Notes: generated by a model from the letters alone, not told the origin. Shown: positions 31,855 through 40,576, counted from the stretch's first letter. The stretch: DNA of 47,647 bases from Litorimonas sp. (GCA_029936425.1 JAPYSU010000021.1:1-47647), one strand, 5' to 3'. Numbers and translations: made by a program.

Positions 31855-33411
31855 CTAAGCGAGAAACATCATTTGCGGGTCTTGCAGCAGAGCTTTCAAA
31901 TCTTGCATCATCTTGGCCGCGTCATAGCCGTCAATGACCCTGTGGTCACAGGAGACCGAGAAGTTCATGACTTTGCGCTCAATCACCTCGCCGTCTTCCA
32001 TAACCAGTTTCGGGCGGATTTTATTGGGGCCAAAAATGGCCACTTCGGGCCGGTTGATGACGGGCGTTGTGACAATGCCGCCTAAAGGACCGAGCGAGGT
32101 CAATGTGGTTGTCGCGCCGCTCATCTCTTCAGGCTTGAGTTTATTATTACGCGCGCCCTCGGCCAATCGGCCTAACTCTTCCGCCATTTTCCAGACGGAA
32201 AGGGTCTGCGCCTTTTTCAAAACAGGCACGACCAGACCAATATCGGTCTGCGTCGCAATCCCCAGATTGAAATCGGAATATTGTGAAACATAGCCCTGCT
32301 CATCCATATAGCGCGCGTTAAATTGCGGCCAATCACGGAGCAGGACAGCCATCGCCCGGATCATGAGCGGAAGCACGGTCAGCTTTGGCTTGTCTTCGGA
32401 TTTTTTCCGATTGATGCGGGCGCGGAACGCTTCCAGCTCTGTCACATCTATTTCTTCAACATAGGTGAAATGCGGAATATTTCGCTTGGATTCCTGCATA
32501 CGCTGCGCAATCACGCGGCGCAGGCCAATTACCTTGATGCGGGTTTCGCCGTCTTCCGGCTCTGCGGCTTTCTCGAGCAGGTCGAGATCAGCATGCGTGA
32601 CCTGACCTTCGCCGCCGCTGGCTTTCGCTTTGGACAAATCAAGACCGGAATCCATGGCGCGTTTACGAACGGCCGGACTCGCCAATATTTTCTCTGAGGA
32701 TGACTTTTTCTCTGAAGTTGATGGGGGCGTTGACGGTGTTTTCGACGCCGGAGAGGAAGGCTTTGCAGGCGCTTCCGCTTTTTTCGGAGCGTCTTTTGTC
32801 TCGCTTTCCGGCGCGGGCGCAGACCCTTCGACTTCCAAAGTTACAAGATGGCCTCCAACGGAAAACACATCCCCCTCTTCACAGCCAAGCGCTAAAATCT
32901 TGCCGCTCACCGGGGAGGTAAGCTCGATTGTGGCTTTGTCTGTCATCGCGTCCGCAAGAGGCGCATCTTCTTCGACTTCATCGCCGACAGAAACATGCCA
33001 GGCGGTAATCTCGGCTTCAACAACGCCTTCGCCAATATCGGGAAGTTTGAAAATAAACTCATCGGACCCGGCAGGCGCCGAGCCGTCAGAGGAAGACTTT
33101 TCTACCGTCTCACCTTCGGATGTTTCTTCTGCGTCTGCGTCTGCTGCGTCTTCACCTGCCGCGTCTTCGCCTTCGGTCTCCAAAACGACCAAATGACCGC
33201 CGACAGAAAATACGTCACCTTCTTCACAGCCGAGGGATTTCACGACGCCGTCCACCGGCGAAGTCAGCTCGATGGTGGCTTTGTCCGTCATCGCATCAGC
33301 AAGTGGCGCGTCTTCTTCGACTTTGTCGCCAACAGACACATGCCAAGCGGTAATCTCGGCTTCGACAACGCCTTCGCCGATATCCGGCAGTTTGAAAATA
33401 AATTCGCCCAT
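31855..33411 (-). CDS. bkdB: Branched-chain 2-oxoacid dehydrogenase E2 (lipoamide acyltransferase)
   Basis: A 518-residue E2. Two tandem lipoyl domains (about 2-78 and 119-195) are almost identical, each with lipoyl-Lys in MTDKATIELTSPV. Acidic/Pro linkers follow. The E3/E1-binding domain (about 240-280, ASPAVRKRAMDSGLDLSKA) leads to the acyltransferase (about 290-518) with the active-site HRVIDG motif near the end. The complex makes acyl-CoAs from branched-chain 2-oxoacids, using E1alpha/E1beta encoded just upstream. E3 is not in this operon. Two lipoyl domains are less usual for BKDH-type E2 (often one), so a related 2-oxoacid specificity is possible. Confidence 0.9.
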   Translation of the reverse strand: MGEFIFKLPDIGEGVVEAEITAWHVSVGDKVEEDAPLADAMTDKATIELTSPVDGVVKSLGCEEGDVFSVGGHLVVLETEGEDAAGEDAADADAEETSEGETVEKSSSDGSAPAGSDEFIFKLPDIGEGVVEAEITAWHVSVGDEVEEDAPLADAMTDKATIELTSPVSGKILALGCEEGDVFSVGGHLVTLEVEGSAPAPESETKDAPKKAEAPAKPSSPASKTPSTPPSTSEKKSSSEKILASPAVRKRAMDSGLDLSKAKASGGEGQVTHADLDLLEKAAEPEDGETRIKVIGLRRVIAQRMQESKRNIPHFTYVEEIDVTELEAFRARINRKKSEDKPKLTVLPLMIRAMAVLLRDWPQFNARYMDEQGYVSQYSDFNLGIATQTDIGLVVPVLKKAQTLSVWKMAEELGRLAEGARNNKLKPEEMSGATTTLTSLGPLGGIVTTPVINRPEVAIFGPNKIRPKLVMEDGEVIERKVMNFSVSCDHRVIDGYDAAKMMQDLKALLQDPQMMFLA

Positions 33412-33414
33412 AAT

Positions 33415-34431
33415 CTATGCGGCTTTCATGACAGTTTTGACGGCCCGTGTCAGACGTTTCTGTCCCGGGAAAAACGCCCATTCCTGCGCGTGAGGATAAG
33501 GTGTGTCCCATCCTGTCACGCGTTGGATAGGTGCTTCAAGGTAATAAAAACAGTGTTCCTGAACAAGAGCGGAGAGTTCCCCGCCAAAGCCGGAGGTTCG
33601 GGTGGCTTCGTGAATGATAACGCAGCGGCCTGTTTTCTTTACAGATTCGACAATCGCGTCGAGATCCAGCGGCAAGAGAGACCGAAGATCCAGAACATCC
33701 GCGCTGATGCCCATATTTTTCACGACCGCCTCAGCAACCCAAACCATGGTGCCGTAAGCCAAGATAGTGAGTTCATTACCTTCGGTAATTTTGCGGGCCT
33801 TGGCCAGAGGCACAGTATAATGACCTTCCGGGACTTCGCCGAGTTCATGGCTCTTCCAGCCGACGGACGGTTTCTGATGGTCGCCGTCAAACGGGCCATT
33901 ATATAGCCGTTTGGGCTCCAGGAATAAAACCGGGTCATTGTCTTCAATCGCCGAGATCAAAAGACCTTTTGCGTCATATGGGTTTGACGGAATGACGGTT
34001 TTCAAACCGGAAATATGCGTAAACAGGGCTTCAGGGCTCTGGCTGTGCGTCGTGCCGCCATAGATGCCGCCGCCGACGGGCGTGCGGATAGTCAAAGGCG
34101 CCGTAAAGTCGCCGTTTGAGCGATAGCGGAGGCGAGACGCCTCTGACGCGATCTGGTCATAGGCCGGATAGATATAATCGGCGAACTGGATTTCCGCGAC
34201 AGGGCGCAGGCCATTGGCCGCCATACCAATCGCGATGCCGACGATACCACCCTCGGAAATCGGCGTGTCAAAACAGCGGTGAAGACCATGTTTTTCCTGT
34301 AATCCGGCCGTGCAGCGGAACACGCCGCCGAAATAGCCAACGTCTTCGCCAAAGACGAGGACATCCCGATCCTCAGTCATTTTTACATCCATCGCATCGC
34401 GGATGGCTTCGATCATGCTCATTTTAGCCAT
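33415..34431 (-). CDS. bkdA2: Branched-chain 2-oxoacid dehydrogenase E1 beta
   Basis: A 338-residue transketolase-fold subunit. Features are VFGEDVGYFGGVFRCTAGLQ, GIAIGMAANGLRPVAEIQFA, RTPVGGGIYGGTTHSQSPEA and VIHEATRTSGFGGELSALVQ, all hallmarks of the E1beta of 2-oxoacid dehydrogenases of the BKD/acetoin type. Together with E1alpha it decarboxylates 2-oxoacids with thiamine diphosphate. Its ATG overlaps the E1alpha stop by 1 nt (TAATG), and E2 starts 4 nt after its stop. Confidence 0.95.
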   Translation of the reverse strand: MAKMSMIEAIRDAMDVKMTEDRDVLVFGEDVGYFGGVFRCTAGLQEKHGLHRCFDTPISEGGIVGIAIGMAANGLRPVAEIQFADYIYPAYDQIASEASRLRYRSNGDFTAPLTIRTPVGGGIYGGTTHSQSPEALFTHISGLKTVIPSNPYDAKGLLISAIEDNDPVLFLEPKRLYNGPFDGDHQKPSVGWKSHELGEVPEGHYTVPLAKARKITEGNELTILAYGTMVWVAEAVVKNMGISADVLDLRSLLPLDLDAIVESVKKTGRCVIIHEATRTSGFGGELSALVQEHCFYYLEAPIQRVTGWDTPYPHAQEWAFFPGQKRLTRAVKTVMKAA

Positions 34432-35708
34432 TAGTCTATCTCCCCCTGGAACATCTCTCTTTGACGGAGAAGGTGATCTGGCTCTGTTTCGTAAACCTGC
34501 TCAAACATTGTGCTGTCAGGAAGCTGCGTGGAATTGGCGACAGAGCCCATGGCTTCCGCCTTCTTAAAGGTTTCGCGCACTTCTTTTTTCAGCTCTTCAG
34601 CTAGAGCCTCATGTTTTTCTTCGGTCCATTCCTCAATATGGATGAGGTGGTTTTTCAGCCGCTCTACCGGGTCGCCAAACGGCCAGACATCGCCTTCATT
34701 TTCAGGACGGTATTTAGACGGATCATCTGACGTGGAATGGCCTTCCTTGCGGTAAGTATAATGTTCGATAATGGTCGCGCCGCCGCCCTGACGGGCGCGG
34801 TCGGCTGCCCATTTCGTCGCCGCATAAACCGCCAGCATGTCATTGCCGTCGACCCTCAATGTCGCGAGGCCATAACCCGTTCCGCGCGCAGCGAAGGTTT
34901 CGCCCCGGCCCGCCGCGATACCTTGAAAACTTGAAATCGCCCATTGGTTATTGACGACATTGATGATGCACGGCGCGCGGTATGTGGAAGCGAAGTTTAG
35001 CGCATAGTGGAAATCACCTTCGGCAGTTGCGCCCTCACCCGTAAAGACTGACGCAATGCCGTCCGTATTTTTATAAGCTTCGGCCATCGCCCAGCCCACG
35101 CCTTGAATAAGCTGCGTGGCCAGATTGCCCGAGATAGAGAAAAATCCGTGTTTCTTGAAAGAATAAAGCACCGGAATGGATTTCCCGTCCAGCGGATCAC
35201 CCGAATTGGACAGGACCTGACACATCATCTCTTTCATTGACGCGCCGCGGGCGATCAGAATGCCTTGCTGGCGATAGGTCGGGAAAGTCATATCTTCATC
35301 ACGGAGCGCCATCGCGTGTCCGACGCTGACGGCTTCTTCGCCGGTGGACTTCATGTAAAAGCTCATCTTGCCCTGGCGCTGCATGGTGAACATGCGCTCA
35401 TCCATGGCGCGGGTGCGCATCATATGGCGCAGTCCCTCGCGTAATTGGTCTGCGGACAGGTCGGGCTTCCAGTCGCCATCGGCTTCGCCGTTAAAACGCA
35501 AAACCCGGATAAGCTTTAAGGCGTGCTCAACAGTATCATGCGCGTCGCAAAGGGGATCCGGGCGCGAAGGTGAATGGTTTGTGGGAATCGAAATATGGGA
35601 GTAGTCCGGGGTGTCGCCCGGGCGGAATTGCGGCTCCGGCACAAACAGTTTGGATTGGTTGGAACGGTTTCGCTCTGCGCGTGCTTTGTTTTCGGCTGAC
35701 TGACCCAT
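34431..35708 (-). CDS. bkdA1: Branched-chain 2-oxoacid dehydrogenase E1 alpha
   Basis: A 425-residue thiamine-diphosphate enzyme subunit. The ThDP/Mg motif is GEGATAEGDFHYALNFAS followed by VNNQWAISS. RQQGILIARG, IEHYTYRKEGHSTSDDPSKYR and FYMKSTGEEAVSVGHAMAL are typical of BKDH E1alpha, including the phosphorylation-loop region. The N-terminal 60 residues are an extension found in BKDH forms. First gene of the operon; divergent Lrp-type regulator with a 198-nt promoter region. Identity to BKDH rather than pyruvate or acetoin dehydrogenase is well supported by the regulator and motif set. Confidence 0.94.
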   Translation of the reverse strand: MGQSAENKARAERNRSNQSKLFVPEPQFRPGDTPDYSHISIPTNHSPSRPDPLCDAHDTVEHALKLIRVLRFNGEADGDWKPDLSADQLREGLRHMMRTRAMDERMFTMQRQGKMSFYMKSTGEEAVSVGHAMALRDEDMTFPTYRQQGILIARGASMKEMMCQVLSNSGDPLDGKSIPVLYSFKKHGFFSISGNLATQLIQGVGWAMAEAYKNTDGIASVFTGEGATAEGDFHYALNFASTYRAPCIINVVNNQWAISSFQGIAAGRGETFAARGTGYGLATLRVDGNDMLAVYAATKWAADRARQGGGATIIEHYTYRKEGHSTSDDPSKYRPENEGDVWPFGDPVERLKNHLIHIEEWTEEKHEALAEELKKEVRETFKKAEAMGSVANSTQLPDSTMFEQVYETEPDHLLRQREMFQGEID

Positions 35709-35803
35709 TCTATCCCTTTATTCCCGTTTTGTCCTGTTTGGACGTTTTTCTTATCACAATTACGTTCAATCCACCCTAATTGTTGCGGGAAGATTGACTT
35801 TTC

Positions 35804-35853
35804 AGCGTAATTTATCCAAAAAATACGCTATAATCATAACGCTTTACAGTTAT
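35804..35853. promoter_or_regulatory. Inverted repeats in the bkd/regulator intergenic region, operator candidate
   Basis: AGCGTA at 35804-35809 and TACGCT at 35824-35829 form an inverted repeat with a 14-nt spacer. ATAAC/GTTAT at 35836-35853 is a second with an 8-nt spacer. They lie in the 198-nt divergent region between the bkd operon and an Lrp-type gene, so they are candidate binding sites for that regulator. AT-rich flanks fit Lrp binding. Assignment is inference. Confidence 0.4.
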
Positions 35854-35906
35854 AACGGGGAACAGACGCGATTTTTTTGCGTATATTCGATATATGAGAG
35901 GTTCAC

Positions 35907-36401
35907 ATGCCCGAAATTATTGACAACATCGATGCCAAGATACTGCATCTGATCCAGAATAACGCCGGATTATCCGTCGCAGATATTTCCGAACAGGTTG
36001 GACTTTCGTCTTCCCCTTGTTGGCGACGCATCAAGCGTATGGAAGAACTCGGCATTATTGAAAACCGTGTTACCATTTTGAACCGCTCTAAACTAGGGTT
36101 GGATTTCGAAGTCTTCGTCGCCGTCAAACTCGGCCTTCCCAATCGCGCCAATATGGAACGTTTTGAAAAAGCTGTCGCGCGAATGCCGGAAGTTATTCAA
36201 TGCGCCGTCGTCACAGGGGCGGTTGATTTCATGCTGCGTATCGTGACGAAAGATATGCACTCTTATGAAGATTTCCTGCGCGAGACGCTTCTCTCCATTG
36301 ATCTGATTTCTGATGTTCAATCCCGTATCGTGCTCCGCCAGAGCAAGGACACCAATTCGATACCGCTCAACCTCATTAGCAATGCTGTGCCTCGACTTTA
36401 G
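35907..36401 (+). CDS. bkdR: Lrp/AsnC-family regulator, BkdR-like
   Basis: A 164-residue regulator with an N-terminal HTH (DAKILHLIQNNAGLSVADIS, VGLSSSPCWRRIKRMEELGI) and a C-terminal RAM/AsnC ligand-sensing domain (about 70-150; VIQCAVVTGAVDFMLRIVTK). It is divergent from the bkd operon. BkdR proteins activate bkd genes in response to branched-chain amino acids, so local control is the natural inference. GAGAGG precedes the ATG. Confidence 0.88.
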   Translation: MPEIIDNIDAKILHLIQNNAGLSVADISEQVGLSSSPCWRRIKRMEELGIIENRVTILNRSKLGLDFEVFVAVKLGLPNRANMERFEKAVARMPEVIQCAVVTGAVDFMLRIVTKDMHSYEDFLRETLLSIDLISDVQSRIVLRQSKDTNSIPLNLISNAVPRL

Positions 36402-36556
36402 AGTTTTTCCTTCTTTCCGGTAAAATCTTTCTCTGGGCGCCGCTTTCAGGGTCACTTTTGTTGACTTGTCGTCGCTGCGGCCTTAACCGCACAATTTGAT
36501 TTTAGTCTAACGGTCCTAGTTTGTCTTGGGCCAGTCTTGTCTTGGGAAAGTTTGTC

Positions 36557-38224
36557 ATGCCCGTTCCTGTTATTGTCCTGAATTTTGGCCACAGCGTTTT
36601 AAGGTCGCTGGAAGACTATACAAACGCGGCCTCTGAAATTTATCGTCATTACCGACAAGGCCAGAACGTCGTTGCCGTCACCTCGGCGCAGGGCGATCAG
36701 AGCGACGTCCTGCTGGCCGAAGCCCGCAGAATTGGCCCGGAGGGGCAAGCCAAAAACCTGCCGGAGCTTATCCAGCTGGGTGAACGCCGTTCTGCCGCGC
36801 TTCTGGCGTTGGCGCTAGAACGGATCGGAGCGCCTGCTTTTGTACGACAGGCCCGAGACCTCGGCCTCACGGCAAAAGGCAGCTCAACTGAGGCAGAACT
36901 GACAGGGTTAGACGCCGAGCAGCTGAACCAGGATCTGAAAGACCATGATATTGTGGTGATGCCCGGCTATGTCGCCATCGGAGAAAAAGACCGTACGGTT
37001 CTCCTCGGCCAGGGGGGCGCGGATTTGACAGCTCTTTTCGTCGCAGACCAGATTAAGGCTCCGGCCCTGCTTCTCAAAGATGTCGACGGCGTTTACGCCC
37101 GCGACCCGAAACAATCCGGCGACAGCCCGGAGCGTTACAGCGAGATTAGCTGGGACGACATGGCCAAAGTCGCCGCGCCGCTCGTCGAACCGAAGGCGCT
37201 AGGCTTTGCCAAAAAACACAAGCAATCTTTCCGTATTGGCCGTCCCGGTATTCCGCTTTATACCACAATCGGCCCTAAAACAGGTCCGCTTTCCGACGCG
37301 CCGAAGTTTAAAAAACTGCGCGTCGCCATGATGGGCTGCGGGGTTGTCGGCGGCGGCGTTTTCCGGCGGATGAAAGCCTCTCCCGATAAATTCGAGATGG
37401 TCAAAATCATGGTGCGCGATATCGAGAAATATATCGATCAGGGCTATAAGCCGGAAATGATGACAACAGAGTTTGAGGATCTTGTCGCGGCGAAACCGGA
37501 TATTTTTATCGACGTTTCGAATGGCATTGAGCCCGCGCTTACCCATACCCGCGCCATGATTGAGGCAGGTGTACACGTGGTCAGTGCGAATAAGCAGGCC
37601 ATCGCAAAAGGCGGACGGGATCTGTTGGAACGCGCCGAACAAAACAACCTTCAGCTTCTCTTCTCCGCCGCTGCCGGAGGCGGCATGCCGGTTCTGGAAA
37701 TGTGTAAACGTGAAAAGGGGCGCATCACCCGCGTTCAGGCTTTGCTCAACGGCACAACCAATTTCATGCTCGGCGAAATCAGCAAAGGGCGGTCCTATGA
37801 AGACGCTCTGGCCGATGCACAGGAAAAAGGCTTTGCCGAGGCCGACCCGTCCAGTGACGTGAACGGAGCCGATGCCGGAGCAAAAATACTGCTCGTCGCC
37901 CTGCTCGGTTTTGACGAAGAAATCACCATTGACGACATCCACCGCGACTCTATCGAGAATTTCAATCCGACAGAACCGCCCAAAGGCGCGATTAAACGCA
38001 TTGCCACAGCCTGGAAAGACAAGAACGGATTTTCTTCGAGTCTGGATTTAAAAGACCTCAGCCTGAATAATTTCCTGGCTCAGGCCGAAGGCGAAGAAGC
38101 CCATGCTGTCTTTGATTTTGATGATGGCGACCAATATCGCATTCGCGGCAAAGGGGCCGGGCGTTGGCCGACCACGGAATCGGTCATGGCGGATTTATTC
38201 GATATCTCGGCTCTAGACCTCTAG
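36557..38224 (+). CDS. Aspartokinase-like/homoserine dehydrogenase fusion
   Basis: A 555-residue protein. Residues about 1-250 have the amino-acid-kinase fold of aspartokinase, but the catalytic start reads VLNFGHSVL where active enzymes have KFGGSV, so the key Lys and a Gly are changed and kinase activity is doubtful. Residues about 255-555 are homoserine dehydrogenase: GCGVVGGGV (about 260), SANKQAIA, LNGTTNFML and the active-site region GFAEADPSSDVNGADAGAK. No C-terminal ACT domain is seen. HSD makes homoserine for threonine and methionine. I chose the ATG at 36557 (GGGAAAG upstream) over a TTG 12 codons earlier. Enzyme activity of the second half is expected; the first half may be regulatory. 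Confidence 0.85.
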   Translation: MPVPVIVLNFGHSVLRSLEDYTNAASEIYRHYRQGQNVVAVTSAQGDQSDVLLAEARRIGPEGQAKNLPELIQLGERRSAALLALALERIGAPAFVRQARDLGLTAKGSSTEAELTGLDAEQLNQDLKDHDIVVMPGYVAIGEKDRTVLLGQGGADLTALFVADQIKAPALLLKDVDGVYARDPKQSGDSPERYSEISWDDMAKVAAPLVEPKALGFAKKHKQSFRIGRPGIPLYTTIGPKTGPLSDAPKFKKLRVAMMGCGVVGGGVFRRMKASPDKFEMVKIMVRDIEKYIDQGYKPEMMTTEFEDLVAAKPDIFIDVSNGIEPALTHTRAMIEAGVHVVSANKQAIAKGGRDLLERAEQNNLQLLFSAAAGGGMPVLEMCKREKGRITRVQALLNGTTNFMLGEISKGRSYEDALADAQEKGFAEADPSSDVNGADAGAKILLVALLGFDEEITIDDIHRDSIENFNPTEPPKGAIKRIATAWKDKNGFSSSLDLKDLSLNNFLAQAEGEEAHAVFDFDDGDQYRIRGKGAGRWPTTESVMADLFDISALDL

Positions 38225-38235
38225 AGGCGTTAGGC

Positions 38236-38871
38236 TCAGGCCGGACGTTCGGTCTGTTTCAATTCTGCGCGCGCTTGCGCCGTGATAGAGGCGGCGGACT
38301 TCAGGAATATTGCGGCCATGATTCCGGCCACAATCAAGTCCGGCCAGGCCGATCCGGTAAAGGCCACGGCAAAACCGGCCAGGATAACACCGACATTCCC
38401 GATAGCGTCATTGCGCGAACAAAGCCAAACAGAGCGAACATTTGAATCGCCGTCTCGCCATTTCAAAAGTATCAGTACGCTCGCCATATTGGCCAGAAAA
38501 GCGAGGGCGCCAATCAATCCCATTGTATGAGCTTCGGGGGCGCTTCCCTCAAAAAACCGCAGCGCTGTCGTGACGAGAATGACCAAAGCCATCAGCCCCA
38601 GTGACGCGCCTTTAAAAAGCGAAGCCAAAGCCCGCGTTCTGACGGCCGCGCCAATAACGGCAAGACTGATCGCATAGGTCACGGAATCTCCGGCAAAATC
38701 GAGAGCGTCAGCCTTGAGCGCTTGGGACTGCGACGAAAACCCGGCGGCCATTTCAACAAAAAACATAACCGCATTAATTAAAATCACGGCAATAAGCGCC
38801 CGCTTATAACCCTTCGATAAGCCGGTGAAGACTTTTGGTTCGCAACAATTTCCCATGGGAAAGACTAACAT
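38236..38871 (-). CDS. Compact CDF-type cation transporter
   Basis: A 211-residue membrane protein with six predicted TM helices and no C-terminal cytoplasmic domain, which CDF proteins of about 300 residues normally have. TM2 carries ADALDFAGD (Asp58, Asp62; DxxxD metal site) and TM5 carries CSRNDAIGN, so a Cys takes the place of the usual His at the second half-site. The N-terminus has a CC pair (NCCEPK). Metal selectivity is unknown, but Cys and Asp ligands hint at soft or mixed ions. The ATG at 38871 is preceded by GAGGAG at 5 nt. Confidence 0.82.
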   Translation of the reverse strand: MLVFPMGNCCEPKVFTGLSKGYKRALIAVILINAVMFFVEMAAGFSSQSQALKADALDFAGDSVTYAISLAVIGAAVRTRALASLFKGASLGLMALVILVTTALRFFEGSAPEAHTMGLIGALAFLANMASVLILLKWRDGDSNVRSVWLCSRNDAIGNVGVILAGFAVAFTGSAWPDLIVAGIMAAIFLKSAASITAQARAELKQTERPA

Positions 38872-39031
38872 TCTTTCTCCTCGGTTTGGCAAGTGAAAAA
38901 ACTCGTGAGTAAATATCCCGTCAGTAAGATTACTCTGATTGTGATTTCCGCGAGAGTGTAACAGATTATTTTTTTGATTTATGTTTTGACGATAGAGACA
39001 TCATTTAGAAATATTCATTCGGGGACTGTAA

Positions 39032-39628
39032 ATGAAAACTATTGGTGAGAAATACGACACGATTGCCGCTTGGTGGAATCAGTATCATTTTGAGTCTGAA
39101 TACGGCGTGGCTCAATTAGAAAGAGCCTTGTCTTATGCCGTCCGTCAACAGAATGCACTGGACGTCGGCTGCGGATCAGGTGGACGACTTATCCGAAGAT
39201 TGCAGAATTCCAATTTCACGGTCACAGGCCTTGATGCCTCCTCTGAAATGATAAAACTGGCGAAGTTAAATCATCCAGATTTCAAATTCATTCAATCCGA
39301 GATTCAGGACTGGGAAACAGACGAAACATTTGACTTTATTCTATCCTGGGACTGTCTTTTTCACCTGCCGCTTTCCCAACAAGAACCCGTTCTTTCCAAA
39401 CTCTGTGATAAATTGAATGAAAACGGGATATTGATATATTCCTTCGGCGACGCTGTGGGAGACAAAAATGTGGATGAATGGCGCGGTCAGGAGTTTCGCT
39501 ACAGCTCTATCGGCATTTTCGAAAATACGAAAATTTTAACGGAAGAAGGTCTGTCCATTCTGCATCTGGAGCTAGATCAGTTTCCCGAAAAACATGTTTA
39601 TATAATTGCGACCAAGGCTGCCAGATAA
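39032..39628 (+). CDS. Class I SAM-dependent methyltransferase
   Basis: A 198-residue methyltransferase. Motif I is ALDVGCGSGGRL (about 42-53), followed by VTGLDASSEMIKLA, an FDFILSWDCLFHLP post-I/IV region and a GILIYSFGD strand. The acceptor is not identifiable; the LFHLP region suggests a small molecule or protein rather than a nucleic acid. It is AT-richer than its neighbours. A TTGACG (38986-38991) and AATATT (39010-39015) lie upstream as a possible promoter. It is convergent with the DUF1134 gene, with 13 nt between. Confidence 0.88.
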   Translation: MKTIGEKYDTIAAWWNQYHFESEYGVAQLERALSYAVRQQNALDVGCGSGGRLIRRLQNSNFTVTGLDASSEMIKLAKLNHPDFKFIQSEIQDWETDETFDFILSWDCLFHLPLSQQEPVLSKLCDKLNENGILIYSFGDAVGDKNVDEWRGQEFRYSSIGIFENTKILTEEGLSILHLELDQFPEKHVYIIATKAAR

Positions 39629-39641
39629 GGTAAAAAACAAC

Positions 39642-40259
39642 CTAAAACGGCAGAATGCTTCGCTTCTTTGTATAGCTCGTATAGCCGACATTTGCGCCGA
39701 GGCGGAGGCCGACGCCGGTTCGGACGGGAGCGAGAGTTATGCCATTGGCCGCCTGATAGTTAATCGCCATACCAGCGACAAGATAAGCCGATCCGTCCAC
39801 GCCGGGGAAACGTCGATAGACATTGACCGGGTCTTCCAGGCCGTAGACGAGTGTGAAAACTTTGCCGGCTTCCGCGCCGACGTCAAATCCGATGGTGGGG
39901 CCCTGCCAGAAAACTTCGGCTGTACGGCCATCTTTCATCCAGAGCGTGCCTTTACCGTAACGCGCGCCAATGGTCAGCGCGCCGCCGCCCTCTTCGCCCG
40001 TGATATAGGCCGTCGGACGCCCGCGCTCTTTGAAGAGGCGCTCAATCGCGGAGGCCGCGCTTTCGCTGGTGACGCCCAAATGCGTGGAAATCGCCGCCAC
40101 TACTTCATTCTCGTTATAGCTTTCGGCCTGAGCTTCCGATTTAGCCTGGGCCTCACGAATATCTGTATTGGCATTAGGGTTATTTGGCGCGGTCGCGCAG
40201 GCGGAGATTAAAATGGCTGCGCTGATCGCCGCGGCGGACCGGAAAAAAACTTTAGACAT
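39642..40259 (-). CDS. DUF1134/EipA-like envelope lipoprotein
   Basis: A 205-residue exported protein. The signal ends in a lipobox (ISAC), so it is a probable lipoprotein, followed by an Asn/Gln/Ala linker. The DUF1134 domain runs through YITGEEGGGALTIGARYGKG, AEVFWQGPTIGFDVGAEAGK, YRRFPGVDGSAYLVAGMAI and LAPVRTGVGLRLGANVGYT. EipA in Brucella is a periplasmic protein needed for envelope integrity. The start at 40259 has GAGG at 7 nt; longer upstream starts are unlikely. The candidate sRNA lies about 190 nt upstream on the same strand. Confidence 0.9.
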   Translation of the reverse strand: MSKVFFRSAAAISAAILISACATAPNNPNANTDIREAQAKSEAQAESYNENEVVAAISTHLGVTSESAASAIERLFKERGRPTAYITGEEGGGALTIGARYGKGTLWMKDGRTAEVFWQGPTIGFDVGAEAGKVFTLVYGLEDPVNVYRRFPGVDGSAYLVAGMAINYQAANGITLAPVRTGVGLRLGANVGYTSYTKKRSILPF

Positions 40260-40444
40260 AAGGGACCTCATTGAATTCCCGCAAACGTCCCGCTTTATAG
40301 TTAATAATTCACGAATATCATATGTGAATGAGCAAGAGTTAATTTTCAAAAAATCTAATTTTATTGAAAGTGACTTTGCCGGAAAGATTGGTTGTCTGAT
40401 GAACCGTTACAACAATCATGCCTTCCAATTATTGTTCGAAATCA

Positions 40445-40528
40445 AGAAACCCGGGACCTCGTAGGGGAGGAGAGAGTCCCGGGTTTGTACCTCAAGTAAA
40501 GGAACAGACTTGAGGAGGAGAGATCATG
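40445..40528 (-). ncRNA. Candidate small RNA with anti-Shine-Dalgarno hairpin loops
   Basis: On the minus strand two hairpins follow each other. The first has ACTTGAGG complement stems (8 bp, 40490-40497 with 40508-40515) with CTCTCCTCC just before it. The second has an 11-bp perfect stem (40447-40457 with 40476-40486) whose 18-nt loop contains CTCTCCTCCCC. C-rich CUCCUCC loops in short hairpin RNAs are the hallmark of alphaproteobacterial sRNAs such as the CcsR/NfeR1 types, which are stress-linked. It sits between oxyR and the DUF1134 gene in a 359-nt stretch without a protein gene. Orientation and expression are not shown; the plus strand would instead carry GGAGGAG. Confidence 0.5.
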
Positions 40529-40561
40529 ATATTTGTCTAATATCCGAATATTGTCTTTTTG

Positions 40562-40567
40562 TATAAT
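40562..40567 (+). promoter_or_regulatory. Perfect -10 element for oxyR
   Basis: TATAAT lies 51 nt before the oxyR start codon. No good -35 is seen at 17 nt. It would give a transcript start near 40574, just before the palindrome at 40577. Confidence 0.5.
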
Positions 40568-40576
40568 CGATTGATA

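Noticed and set aside
32630..33906. Long plus-strand frames opposite the bkd E2 and E1beta genes
   Set aside because: The E2 and E1beta readings carry all family motifs; the opposite frames have none.
39606..40211. Plus-strand frame opposite the DUF1134 gene
   Set aside because: Contained within the well-supported DUF1134 gene and lacks any recognisable protein features.
40168..40464. Plus-strand frame running up to the candidate sRNA
   Set aside because: No ribosome-binding site or family resemblance; it crosses the DUF1134 start region.
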